64,000 bases of DNA. It comes from Bugula neritina (taxonomy: Eukaryota > Bryozoa > Gymnolaemata > Cheilostomatida > Bugulidae). The stretch covers positions 1,368,680-1,432,679 of the forward strand of contig OZ037767.1 in assembly GCA_964035545.1 (NCBI GenBank), in the 5' to 3' direction. The position numbers were made by a program, and so were the translations under genes. Positions 24,001 to 36,723 of the stretch are shown piece after piece (within the stretch, counting starts at the first letter, position 1; each line of letters opens with the position of its first letter). The notes under the pieces were generated by a model. That model did no database searches. It saw only the letters and a program-made list of their open reading frames with translations, and was not told where the DNA came from.

Positions 24001-26999
24001 ACTCCATCATTAACTGCTGTTTTCACCAAACATAGTTCTTTCATCAGCTATAAGCAACTGTTTTTAAATAATTCAAGCAGTTTTAGATAGTTTTTGTTGC
24101 AAAAAATTACGCTATTTCCCAAGATATCTGCAGTAAATTTGTTAATTGTAAACTTTTCCAATAAACTTAGTTGCTAATAAATTTTGCACCTTTTAATGCA
24201 GGCTAAGCCAGTATACACTCTAGTATAAGACGTACCAGTGACAGGAAATGGTAGTGGTATACGCCAGTTAGCATCTGTCTCTCCAGGGCTTTGTTAAGGA
24301 ACCCTTTGACTGAGGCAATGTCACAGTCTACTATGATCTGTTTAGATTTTAATTTAATGATATAGTCAAAGGTGGGGGTGTAGTCAGACCCCCCATGCAT
24401 GTGATAGGAATTAACTACAATCTCCTGCCTTTTGTGTAGCTCCAGCAGTTCCAGGTGCCTTGTCAGTTCTTTAATATAATATAATATGCTTATTAGGTAA
24501 TATAATGCAATATAATGTAATACAATATGCTATTACACAATATAACATAGTATACAATATGCCATTAGGATTTAGGTGATACAATAAAATATAATATATA
24601 ACATAACATGCTATTAAAAATCATAATAATATGTTAGTATAAGTGTATAAATGTATTATCTTACAGTGTATTACCATACAATACATTAGATATAATATTA
24701 TAACATGACATATATAGTACCTACAGTAGAATGTATATTTAGATATTATAGTGTTATACTACATATAACATAGAACCATATACTAATCTAACCTGTAGTA
24801 GATTTATACACTATGAACACATTGTCCCAGTCCCACTCCTTCTGATTACTAGTAATAAGTAAGCTGGTGAAGTCAATGAGATGCTGAGGGTCAGGGTGCA
24901 TGTGCACTACCATGTCCTTGCTGTAGTCTTGTGAAGGGGACAACTCCAAGTATGGTACTTGCTTCAGCTCACTAACCAACTGCATGTATTCCCTAATTGA
25001 CTTCTTTTTCACACCGATTGATGCAGAGATCATTGACTTCAAGGCATGATCACACACTATAAATGATAGAATCAAATAACATGTAGCATTACATAACGCA
25101 TAATATATATAATATTATATAATATAGCCTACATTGTGGTTTATAAAATATGATAGTATACTATTTTTGTTTCATTGTATTTTGCTGAATTGGCTTTCAT
25201 TAATATCCAAAAATATTTCTTTTTTAAATAATTTTTAGCTAACATTTTATCTTAGTTTAATTTGTTGCAACTTATGATAAACATAGGAGCAGTGGAATAC
25301 AATATACTTGAATAAATAACCATAGAATGTAATGCATCATATGGTTATATATTAAATACATATCAACTATATAAATGAATAACAGCATTGCGACTGAATA
25401 GGTCAAAAGCTCAAGATTGTTGAGTAGTTCTCTTACCATATCTGGACAAGAGAAATCCTTCTTCACTGTTTATGCGTCTTGTCTGGGCTTGTAGAGTTAT
25501 CCACCTTTTGAAGGGAAGCCAATTAACAAAATCCACTGCCTTTGCGAATATGGCTGGTGAGTCCAAATCTTCACAGATGGTGTTTGTGTGTGCAGAAGGT
25601 TCAAATATACCAGCTGGAGGGTTACAGTTTAGTGTATATCAGGCATAAACCTTGTTTATATAGTTTATATTACTGGGTCATGTTGTCATATAACAGGTCA
25701 GTTTTATACCTCTTATATACTTTCTTTATAATAAAGTTAAACCAAAGTGAACATTTTCACGAATAACTTTCTCAAACTTTTGACTTTATAACCGCGTACA
25801 GCTATACTTGCATATGAAATAAAAATAACTTTACATGTTAGAATCTACTGGCAGTTTAGCTGTAAGAAGACTGAAATATGAACTATTTTGATATTTTCTC
25901 CATCCTATCATGGCCGACAGGCAGTAAAAAGTAGCCCAACATTCTACATGGTATTATATATACAGCATTTAGTAGCATTTTGCATTAAGTGCATAGCCAA
26001 CGTATATATAACTCATCACATAAATATGAGCAATATGAATATACGATTACTTATATATTGATAATTAGACTATAAGTAATATTCCTAATCATAAAACAAT
26101 TATAAAGCTGCATCCAATTTATACAAAATCATTATCGTAATACGAGTATATTATAGCTATGCTTAAAGCACCTAGTTTACATGCTGTTTTACTATTTGTA
26201 TTGCTGTTCCTTACATTTCAAATTAAATTAAAAGAAAAAAGCTGATGAAAATCCAGTTTTTCCAACAAAAGTGGCAAGAAAGCAGTTCACAACTCAAGTT
26301 AATTACTATTGCATAATTTTATTACTAACAATTAGTGAGTGAGTTCACAGAACAACTACCTAGGAACACGCATTGCATCAACAGTAAAATGTTATTACAA
26401 ATGAAGTCAACTACCTGTACTATGATTCACTGCAAGTTATAAAAGTTATGTGAATGGCTCATCATTCATTAGTACAATATTCTGATTTAGTACTAATAAA
26501 AGACAGCTAGCCAGTTAGTGCTGAGCAAAGGAATTTATATTTTGTAACTTGAAACAAACCAGCATTTTGTATGTAAATTTCAAGCTTAACTTGATATATT
26601 AATAGAAAATGGGGACACAAAATGCATTTTATATTTCTAATTCATAAATTAATTCTTTAAAATTTGGTATTTGTAATTTGGAAGCAGTTTATCAATACAT
26701 TATTACACCTATCTTATTAATTAGTAAAATTAAAGCAAATTAACTTTGCCATGATAACTGCTTTAAACTTTGTATTTCATCATAACTATTTACACTTGCA
26801 TATGAAAATAAAAGTGATTATAAACTTTTCTACAAATTAATTTTGTGACTTCAGCTTTAATAAAAAGAAGAAATATGATTTTTAGACAAAACTTACCAAT
26901 ATTGAAGTCAGTCTGAATAGGGGCTACTGGAATTAGGAAATTACATAAGAGAACTGAGGCTACCAACTCTAAATTCTGAACTCTGTGTATTTGTTTCAT
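18052..26999 (-). CDS. Ionotropic glutamate receptor, AMPA/kainate-like, complete, 910 aa
   Basis: Glutamate-gated cation channel subunit. Exons on the minus strand: 26999-26897, 25613-25437, 25056-24793, 24468-24236, 23967-23800, 23516-23358, 23060-22821, 22608-22482, 22094-21994, 21900-21720, 21578-21417, 21173-20986, 20645-20469, 19931-19850, 19364-19206, 19096-18996, 18162-18052 (TAG). They sum to 2733 nt. Seen: signal peptide (1-30), kainate-receptor-like amino-terminal domain ([19 protein letters not shown]), S1 with P532, T534 and R539 of the ligand site (PLTINYER), M1, pore loop IMQQGCD with Gln637 at the Q/R position, M3 with [12 protein letters not shown]2 with Glu753 (FLMES) where glutamate receptors have the amino-group-binding Glu, M4 (842-863) and a hydrophilic 45-residue tail. 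The length is normal for the family. Two donors are unusual (GTTGGT, GTTGGG). Subclass within AMPA/kainate/delta-like receptors is not resolved. Confidence 0.95.
20836..20902. repeat. Long AT-rich inverted repeat in glutamate receptor intron 12
   Basis: Arms of about 32 nt (tatatgtatatgtatatgta against its complement) around a 4-5-nt loop at tttaaac. In an intron this could form a long RNA hairpin. No function assigned. Confidence 0.75.
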
Positions 27000-29051
27000 T
27001 TTCTGTTAGTCTCTGTACTGAGCGCAGCCTAAGCTGTTATGTATTATGTTATGTTATGTATAACTCTTAGAGCTGCTGCTGTTGATGTTTTGATGCTTGT
27101 TTGCTATTGGCTGATTATTCCACATCATAGGCCAATTACAGGCCTGTTTATCTCTGTAGGGCATACATGTGCTGTCTCTCTGTTTGTATAGCGTTATTAT
27201 TAGTATCTACATGTCAATAGAATGTTATACAATCATGTTTATTAATTTAAAAACATTTATATATACAAATGTTACTGATTAGTAACTAATTTTGTTACAT
27301 GTTGTTGCACTTTTAAATAGCAGAAGTACATATAAACATAAACTTATATAAATATTCAAAGCAAATGGAATTGCAAGAAAAAATGTACTATATAATATAG
27401 TAGATACTATAACTGAGGTGATCCAAGTAATATAAGCTCAAATCAAATTAAAAATACTACACTTTCTGATGAAAATAGTAAATGCTACACATGAAAATAC
27501 TTTATAACACAAAAATTCAAATCAATAAATATTGCATGAAAGCAACGTAAGTGTATACAGTGATAGGAGAATAAGTTGAATGTAAAATAATTCCCAGTTA
27601 ATATGTTAATATGAATGTCATGACCAACAAACAAAATAGTAGAAATTATCATGACATCAGATTATTAGCTCTGGAAAAGAGGTTTTCAAGTGCTATACAC
27701 AATGATATAGTGCTATGCTGGACATTTAATCAATATGTTTGTGTAGCTAATTTTTATTACAGATAACACATGCATATCTCTACATATACAATGCATTTCA
27801 CAAGTATGAATATTGTACATTGTATTATAAAAAATGGAAACAGAAGTTTACTATAAAACCCTCTTTGTTGGCCATATTTTACAGATGAGCTCATACACTA
27901 ATGTAATTTGCCAACTGATTTTTTATAAAGACATGCTATAGAAAGCAAAGTTATTATTAGAAAAATTAAGGCCGGGTGGGTAAAGTTATATGTACCAGAA
28001 ATGTCATGAATGCAACATGTAAGACAAAAGTCAAGTTTTCCTTCACCATGCAGAGGGGTACCAATGTGCAAAGTTAAAATTAGTGAATCTCAAACATTCC
28101 AACTGTACCTACTGTGAAACAAGTGTTGGACTTTTTTTTAAAAATCTCAACTGCAAATTTATCTGTACATTCAAGGTTACAGATTGTTTTAGCAGAATAA
28201 TAATAATTTGATGTGCTACAGCAAAATGGCAGTGCTATTATTTATTCTTGAACAATAACTGAAATGGCAAAGCTTAATTAGCAGCTAATGATTGTTTTTG
28301 TAGATCTGTTAGTTCCAAGACTTTAAAGTTGACTTATAAACTTTACCTTATAATTGAAAATATACCTTAAACAATAAAAAGGAGTAAATTTAAGTTAAAT
28401 GATAATTAAACTTGTTTGTTGATTACCTTCAGTACAAAGTCTAACTGACAGAGCCAGGATCATCTATGAGACAATGATTAATTACAGAAGATACCAACTA
28501 ACTGAAATATTGACAACTATCAGACACTCATAATTTTGGCTATTTTCAGTATTTTGTATATCAGCATTAATCATTCTCTCATTAATTGTACTGGATCTGC
28601 CAGTTAAAGTTTTGAGCATTTTTTATTTTCAGTGAAATCTCTGAGTCTTTGTATACCTTGAAAACAAAGTTGCGGCAAGGTAACAAAATACTAATTACCA
28701 GAAATACCAATAGTTTGGAGAATGGTGCTAAAAAGCCTTGCTAAACAGAACATGTAGAAAGGTTATCTTCTCTTACCAACGAAAATGGTACGCGATTTCC
28801 ACAAATTGACGGCAGCACGATGATTACGAAGGTGCACAATAGTCTATTCAACGTCTCATGGTCAAGGTCATAGCTGTAGAGTAAAAAATTATCATGAGAG
28901 GTGGCAGCATACACCCGTTAGAATATTTTCCTCACAAAATTTCACCAACATTTAACATTTTCATTCAAATTTCAATTTGCATTGAAGCAGACTGAGAATT
29001 TAGTTGTACACACACCCTAGACACACCAGTTTTATATGGTTCACTATCACT
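27000..29051. other. Divergent intergenic region (glutamate receptor and LRRC59 promoters)
   Basis: The two genes are divergent, so both promoters should lie here. It is AT-rich with no clear TATA, CCAAT or initiator cluster. One candidate minus-strand exon is listed separately. Confidence 0.4.
28777..28873 (-). other. Candidate upstream exon, unassigned
   Basis: On the minus strand a strong acceptor (ttttttactctacag) is followed by 97 bp and a good donor (GTAAGA). One frame is open with a hydrophobic run (LLCTFVIIVLPSICG) but has no in-frame start codon. It could be a 5' UTR exon of the glutamate receptor or part of an unseen gene. Confidence 0.25.
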
Positions 29052-32000
29052 ATGCCATCAAGTTCAACCAGTTTTAGTCTCAAAGAGTTAAAGGAAAAAT
29101 TTGAAGATGGAGAATTAGATTTGAGCTTATCTTCTTTAACTGGAGATGATATCCCTTTAAAGCAGTTGAAAGTTGGTAAAACTTCAAGTTCAAAATCTAA
29201 GAGTTCTTAATCTTAAAGTTAATCTATGACTCAGACTATCGCCTCTCACTTCTCAGCTCTCAGTATCTGAGTATCACTTATGACTTAACTTATTAGTTAT
29301 CAGTAAGTACTGATTATGGCTATCAGTATAAATAATAATATGAATATCAGTCTTAGACTAAGTTTATTATTCAGAATATAAATATTTATTGACTATAAAT
29401 TACTGAACACCAATATGAATATGATTGTCATGATCATTGCTATTGCTGATATTAATTAATATTTATAGTTATAATTGTTTTAAGCTAAAATTTCGTGAGT
29501 ATAGAGAATAAGTTTTCATCTTTTTTACTTTTAAGGAATTTTTGTAACTTTTAAACTCATCTTTTGCCTACTACTAAATACTGCATAGTATTAATTGTAT
29601 TATTTTTTGTTATAGTTATAATACTCTGTGATGTATCATGTGATGCTACACTATGTTATAGTATTTATATTACTTATGTTGTACAAAATTGTGTTCAACT
29701 ATTTTGAATTGTTGTAGCAACTGAAGAAAATACAGAGCTTGGACTTATCCAATAATGTGATTTCCTCATTGCCAGTGAGTGTAACGTTGACTTGGCTTTT
29801 TCTTGGGGTGGGGAGGGGGGGTACATGTCTCTCTGAGTAAAGTGTGCAAGTTGTAGAATAACAACATTTAATTAGAACATGTTGATTAAATTGAATCTGT
29901 TTCAAACTGCTTATTCTTTTAATCTGGGCTGTTGTGTGTCATTTTATATGATGATCATAATTTTTTATTAATAAAAAGAATACTAAGATAATATCTAGTT
30001 TACCATACTGCGTGATGTATCATAATAACCTACATTATTAATAAAGTAGTAATTTTGCTGTAGGTAGAGTTGTGCTCCACGCTACCCCACCTTGTTAAAC
30101 TGGATCTTAGCAAGAACTTACTTACTGCGTTACCTGGTAATATCGGAGAGTTGAAGAATTTAAAGAGTCTGGACTTGCTAGGTAATTAATGTTGCACAAA
30201 TTCAGAATGGAAATAAAAATAATTTCTAGTAATAAATAAATAGCTTCAAACAGTTGGTGAATCAAGTAGACATTTCATTTTATGTCATTCGTATAATATA
30301 GAAAAAGGTAAATTAGGAATTCTGCTGTAGATTGAATATCTTTTATTAATAGAGGATTTCTTTGAATAGCCATCAAATTTATTTGACTTTTTATAACACT
30401 GTTACAACTGTCAGGAGGCCTGGCCACACGATCGTGAGAATCACACGAAACTCGTGTGACCATTTTCGTGAGTTATCTTTTCGTATTGACCAGCCACACG
30501 CTCGTTAGACGAAAAGCCATTATGCCGAGATTGGTGCCGCAAATTTATATAAGTTATAAAGGAAAAATTTTGCCATTTTTGTTATTTTTTTGGTATTTTA
30601 TGTGTACATTGTTTAGTTTTGTTTATTGGTAAAGTTTTTAAACGCATTTTTTATGCATATAAAATTAAATTTTTTTTTTAAAACTCACTCATGTACGTAA
30701 ATACAAAGCTATAAAGTTTAAGCTTAGCTGTGATTACAGTGTGAATATGAATTGAATAATGCTTGCAATAGCTATTTTACACAAAATACATTACAGTTGC
30801 TATAAATGTAAGACTAGTAAATTGGATGCAAATAGGCATAGTAATACTACTTAATTTATGCTATTTTTGAAATTTGTAGTAAATATTTGGCGTGTATAAT
30901 ATATATATATATATATATATACCCCTAATATATACCACTTTGATGGCAACAAGTCATTTTTATTAGTCTATGAATGAGTTTTGCACGAGATAAAAGCAGC
31001 AGAAAATTGCCAAATGGAGAAACGTAGTAGAAATGAAATAATCACTGTTGCTAAAATTCTATTGACCAATCAAATGGTACTTATCGTCGATTGGGATTTT
31101 TTGTTCATCGTCATCGTTGTGTACACCCAACGATGACGATTTCGTTTGAATTCCCTCAAATTTTCTCGTACAAATGTTTTTTCGTGTCAAATAGACGATT
31201 TCGTGTGATTCTCACTATCGTGTGGCCAGGCCTTAGGCAATTCCAAGTCTGTCTAATTTCATTTCTGAACCTTTATCCACAATATTTAGTTTTTGACTTT
31301 GAAACTTTGCTGGACCAGTTAGTCATGCCTTCTGGAACCTTCCACAGTTTATGACTATAAAATATTGCAGGCAACAGGTTGACTACACTGCCTGAAAGTT
31401 TTGGAGATTTGTCTTCCCTTGTTTGGTTAGACGTGAGAGACAATCCCCTGTCAGCTGCTATACTGAAGGAGGCAGGGGACTGTTTGGATGATAGACAGTG
31501 TAGAACATGTGCTATAAGGGTGAGTATACAGTGTAGAACATGTGCTATAAGAGTGAGTATACAGTGTAAAACATGTGCTATAAGGGTGAGTATACAGTGT
31601 AGAACATGTGCTATAAGAGTGAGTATACAGTGTAAAACATGTGCTATAAGGGTGAGTATACAGTGTAGAACATGTGCTATAAGGGTGAGTATACAGTGTA
31701 GAACATGTGCTATAAGAGTGAGTATACAGTGTAGAACATGTGCTATAAGAGTGAGTGTACAGTGTAAAACATGTGCTATAAGGGTGATTATACAGTGTAA
31801 AACATGTGCTATAAGAGTGAGTATACAGTGTAGAACATGTGCTATAAGAGTGAGTATACAGTGTAAAACATGTGCTATAAGGGTGAGTGTACAGTGTAAA
31901 ACATGTGCTATAAGGGTGATTATACAGTGTAAAACATGTGCTATAAGAGTGAGTATACAGTGTAGAACATGTGCTATAAGAGTGAGTATACAGTGTAAAA

Positions 32001-34656
32001 CATGTGCTATAAGGGTGAGTATACAGTGTAGAACATGTGCTATAAGGGTGAGTATACAGTGTAGAACATGTGCTATAAGGGTGAGTATACAGTGTAGAAC
32101 ATGTGCTATAAGGGTGAGTATACAGTGTAGAACATGGGCTATAAGGGTGAGTATACAGTGTAGAACATGTGCTATAAGAGTGAGTATACAGTGTAAAACA
32201 TGTGCTATAAGGGTGATTATACAGTGTAGAACATGTGCTATAAGGGTAAGTATACAGTGTAGAACATGTGCTATAAGGGTGATTATACAGTGTAGAACAT
32301 GTGCTATAAGGGTGATTATACAGTGTAGAACATGTGCTATAAGGGTGAGTATACAGTGTAGAACATGTGCTATAAGGGTGAGTATACAGTGTAGAACATG
32401 GGCTATAAGGGTGAGTATACAGTGTAGAACATGTGCTATAAGAGTGAGTATACAGTGTAGAACATGTGCTATAAGGGTGAGTATACAGTGTAGAGCATGT
32501 GCTATAAGGGTGAGTATACAGTGTAGAACATGTGCTATAAGGGTGAGTATACAGTGTAGAACATGTGCTATAAGGGTGAGTATACAGTGTAGAACATGTG
32601 CTATAAGGGTGAGTATACAGTGTAGAACATGTGCTATAAGGGTGAGTATACAGTGTAGAACATGTGCTATAAGAGTGAGTATACAGTGTAGAACATGTGC
32701 TATAAGGGTGAGTATACAGTGTAGAACATGTGCTATAAGGGTGAGTATACAGTGTAGAACATGTGCTATAAGGGTGAGTATACAGTGTAGAAAATGTGCT
32801 ATAAGAGTGAGTATACAGTGTAAAACATGTGCTATAAGGGTGATTATACAGTGTAGAACATGTGCTATAAGGGTGATTATACAGTGTAGAACATGTGCTA
32901 TAAGGGTAAGTATACAGTGTAGAACATGTGCTATAAGGGTGAGTATACAGTGTAGAACATGTGCTATAAGAGTGAGTATACAGTGTAGAACATGTGCTAT
33001 AAGAGTGAGTATACAGTGTAGAACATGTGCTATAAGGGTGAGTATACAGTGTAGAGCATGTGCTATAAGGGTGAGTACACAGTGTAGAACATGTGCTATA
33101 AGGGTGGGTATACTGTATTCTGTGATCCCTAATTGGCTGCAAATATTTTGTAGTGTGTTTTCTAGGTAGTTAATTTCTAACCTGTGGGGGAAAGTTTGCG
33201 GTAAAAGCAATTCTGAACTCTTATATTTGTTATGGCCATAGAACAGGTCTATTATACTTACTCATACAAAACTTTATCAACATTTTTATGCTGGTTATAA
33301 CTTACTATATTATGAACCTGTTTGGTTATTATTATTACTTACCTGTAGGTTGTTGGGCTGATGAGTTCTGTACACGTTCATAGAGAGAAAATTAGAGTAG
33401 AAGAGAGAGCTAGTGGGTATTCTACACTCTGCTGTATCTGGTTATATTCTACTTCTTTCATAGAGTTTACATAGTTATTCCTAATCATCAATGGATTGTT
33501 TCACATTGTTAATTAAACGTAGAGTTAAGGAATTGTTACCTAAAGCTCAAAACACATGAATATTGTGTCTGTGTATGACAATATAATACCTCATGTTACG
33601 TGTGAAGCAGCTGTGCTGTAATAGCATGGAGCCATCTCCATGTTTGAGAGTTGAACTGAAACTGGAAAGTGTAAATTAGAATCTAAATCCGTATTTTGCC
33701 AATAAAATGATTTAATATAAGGAAGTGCTCAGTTGGAGTGCAGATTTAAGTGTCTCAAATAGTTGCTAGCCTTTGCACCCATCACCTGGTCTAATTGAAT
33801 ATTTATCTCAAACACAGACCAGGAGGCTGAAGCCAAGGCTAAAGCTGAAGAGGAGAAGACTGAGAGGAAAAGACAGAAGCAGTTGGAGAAAGAGAGACGC
33901 AGACAGGAATATCTGCTGCAGAAACAACACAAACCTGAGTCTGAGGGTCAGGGTATCACTAACATATCAGGTAAGTTGGCAGGTAAATAAGCCTCAATGA
34001 AGCATGGTAACCTTGGTAAAAATTTGAAATTTTATATGTAATTTATTTTAACTACTAGTTTTGAGAATTATTTAAACCTCAAAATCCTTCATAGAATAAA
34101 CTAAAATGTTATTAAAATTTAGTTTTACTGTAATATACATCTGATTGGTCTACTCAGTATTTAACTTCCACATACAAGTTTTAGTTCACAGTGAATGTTG
34201 TTGTGATATTTTGGCAGAATTTAACCTAAGTTCTGCTTTAGCAGGTGATTGTAAAGATGGTGGGACTGTTGACAGCCCTAAAAATACAACAGAGAGGAAA
34301 TCTTCAGGTATGAATAGTCTATTCAGCAGCTTCACAACTACTGATACATACTTTGATATATTTAATAGCATTTCTGTGTGATAGTAAACACATGTACGTT
34401 GCCTGAATTTTATTATAATTATTATGCTCGTCTTCCTGCAGGTGGAGTTAGCAGTGTGCTGATGCTAATATTCTTGTCTGCAATATTCACTGCTGCCCTG
34501 GTATATGCAGCATACTTCTATTGTGAGAGTGATTCTAAACCTCCGCTGCCAATCTGCCGCACTCCTGTGATGCTCGCTGTCAGAGACTTTGTCAATGATA
34601 ATGTTAAACCACTCATAGCTGCCCTAACAAATGGATTCCATAGGACTGCGGACTGA
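29052..34656 (+). CDS. LRRC59: LRRC59 orthologue, complete, 312 aa
   Basis: Tail-anchored ER/nuclear-envelope protein. The vertebrate protein binds ribosomes and helps import of some cargoes. Exons: 29052-29171, 29718-29774, 30064-30181, 31371-31519, 33349-33412, 33818-33970, 34245-34307, 34442-34656 (TGA). They sum to 939 nt. Human LRRC59 is about 307 aa. Seen: N-terminal ELDLSLSSL, leucine-rich repeats at about 40-140 (SLDLSNNVISSLP, KLDLSKNLLTALP, LLGNRLTTLP), the family motif WLDVRDNPL...AGDCLDDRQC, a charged coiled coil (EEEKTERKRQKQLEKERRR, about 175-200), and a transmembrane segment at 247-267 near the C-terminus. Spacing between ELDLSL and the first repeat equals the human protein. 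Exon 1 uses a GTTGGT donor. Exon 4's end is buried in a 49-copy repeat of donors, so transcript ends of this exon may vary by multiples of 11 codons. Confidence 0.94.
30416..31233. mobile_element. TIR element (MITE-like, 818 bp) in LRRC59 intron 3
   Basis: Terminal inverted repeats of about 34 bp with one or two mismatches begin aggcctggccacacgat and continue with gtgagaatcacacgaaa. The interior is AT-rich, includes a (ta)n run at about 30897-30920 and has no transposase. No clear target-site duplication was identified. Confidence 0.85.
31497..33115 (+). repeat. 33-bp, about 49-copy array of LRRC59 exon 4 end plus donor
   Basis: The unit is cagtgtagaacatgtgctat followed by aagggtgagtata: the last 23 bases of exon 4 and the first 10 of the intron. 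Every unit carries a donor (agg|gtgagt; a few have gtgatt or gtaagt). The array is 1.6 kb, open in frame with the gene (11-residue repeat QCRTCAIRVSI), and also open antisense. The first donor at 31520 gives the conserved protein length. Sporadic variants (aaaacat, gagcat, gggctat) recur in blocks, indicating multi-unit duplications. Confidence 0.97.
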
Positions 34657-34698
34657 TGCTCATTATGAATATATTTAATATTGATCATATGTTTATAA

Positions 34699-34704
34699 AA
34701 TAAA
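34699..34704 (+). other. Probable LRRC59 polyadenylation signal
   Basis: AATAAA 43 bp after the stop codon, followed by a T-rich stretch. Confidence 0.65.
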
Positions 34705-36668
34705 AAGAAACTATTTTCTTTGTTTTATTTTATTGGTTTTAATAATTTTTTTATTATTGGCTAGAATGAAATTATTATGACAATTGGTAATAACTGCTAA
34801 AATTTTATTTGTAATCAAGAAAATTACTTTTTGAATATGCAATGCATTATGTAATTTTATTTAAATGTTACTAAATATAGCTATAATATGTAAGGTTGAC
34901 TAGCTTCCACTTTTCTTGTTCTAAAGTGATAGCTTGGCATGTGCGTTATACTAAAATTTAAAAACAGCATTTATTGCCTAGCTATCTATGAGTTTGAAAA
35001 TCATAGTTCTATAAGATCTGTTAATAAAATTGTTATAAATATAGAAGCTATCACATGGGATGTATTTAATAAGATCTTATACAAATACTAAGCAAGCACA
35101 CATTTGAACTTGAATGGGAATTCCTAAATTTAAAAGAAGTACTAAAACTTAAATAACCTATTGCAAATTATAACCAGTAAAAATTCTAACTGCAATGGAT
35201 ATAAAAATAGACTCGAGTGTGGTAATAATACACATTTTGTCCATAGTTATTCGTAAACCGACTGGCACCTGTCAGCAAGTTGATGTTAATAGTTGCCTTT
35301 TCCTGTTTTCTTAATCTCAGCGGGAAAAGTTTAACCCCCTGACCTCAATAAATAACAGCCGCGGCGTGTGAAGTATGATTCTATAGGAACGGCGGTAATT
35401 TTTAGTTTTATGATTTTAGGCTACAACCTGCAGCAGACGACGTTTCATCCTTTCGACTGATAGTCTCATTCTAGTTTTGTCGACTCTCTGATAACACTGT
35501 TATTTCAGCACCGACTTACGCAAAGTTCATCTATTACTAACCTTTGAATACATTCTCATTCTACAACCTAGTAAGTAGTAATTTCAGTATAATAACACAG
35601 AACAATATTGCAATCATTATGATTAGATTTCTTTTTTTTAGATATTTCTCAACTTTAGTTTACAAAATGAAAATGAAAATCTGATGTCTATTGCAATTGG
35701 ACTTTGCAATGCTTTTACTAAATTAGCAATGCTTCTTTTAACACTAATATTTATTTTAGTAGTTGGAAGCAAAAATTAAATATAAATAATTCTAATAGTG
35801 TTACTAATACTATTAGTAATACTAATAGTAATAGTGCTATACCAAGAGTTTAATACTAATACTAATAAGTAATAGTAATACTAATAGTAATACTAATACT
35901 GTAATAGTAATACTGAGAAACAATAGTCTCAGTACTACTAGTAGTAGTAGTAGTATTTCTAGGTCTAGCAGTAAAAGTTACCATCTTATAATTATAGCAA
36001 TATACTTAAAGTAGAAACAGTGAATTATTACTATTAGTATTTATATTATTAGCAAATCGAATTAAAGTGTTAATATTACTATTAGTATTATAAGTGCAAG
36101 TGTATACAGTAAACACCTTCCTAAAGTTTTTACTGTTGCAAATAGTAATAGCATTGGTTAGCAGTAGTACTAGTAGAGATACTCAGTTTGAGTTTAATTG
36201 ATTATACATGTTGAAATAACATCTACTTTGTATGCATCAATTACATGAATAAATAAATTATACATATGGTATATATACTTAAAGTTAATATTTATTATTA
36301 TTATATTACTATTAGTAAATGCTAAATTTGTATTGCTTTAAATTCAAATTGAATTATTATTGTTACTAGTGCTAGTACTAGTACTAGTAGTAGTACTCGA
36401 GTAGTACTATTTTTTCTAATTTTTTTTCTGAATTGAATTGAGCTAATAATAATCAAAATATCACCTGCTCAGGATTAGCACCACTTAAAAGTTCTATCTC
36501 GCTCTAATTTTAACAATTTAAGCTCAAAAAATGAAACCATCTGTGATTAAAACTAATTTTAAAGCCAACAAATTTTAAATATGGAGTAGTAGAACAATAA
36601 ATTGTAAAATATGTTATCCTAAAACTTAATTAGGTATTGAAAATGTAACACCTTCATATTTTTGACAG
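34705..36668. other. Intergenic region and presumed promoter of the PRDM9-like gene
   Basis: A locally GC-richer patch at 35320-35460 (ccgcggcg) precedes a good donor after 35570 (aaccta|gtaagt), a likely end of a 5' UTR exon. The matching acceptor is at 36668 and the start codon is 55 nt later. Scattered tact/atta trinucleotide-like tracts lie at 35795-35960, 36030-36100 and 36360-36410. No coding exon seen. Confidence 0.45.
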
Positions 36669-36723
36669 ATTTTAAGCGTTATAAATTGTTTACATTCTCA
36701 TAGCATATGTTAATAGGCTAACA

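Noticed and set aside
31497-33115. CRISPR-like regular array
   Set aside because: No unique spacers: whole 33-bp units are repeated with only sporadic substitutions, and the host is a eukaryote. It is a minisatellite.
31273-33210. Very long antisense and sense repeat proteins over the 33-bp array
   Set aside because: The unit is a multiple of three and lacks stops in several frames, so long ORFs follow automatically. The sense frame is explained by LRRC59 exon 4 and its donor copies; the antisense frames have no gene context.
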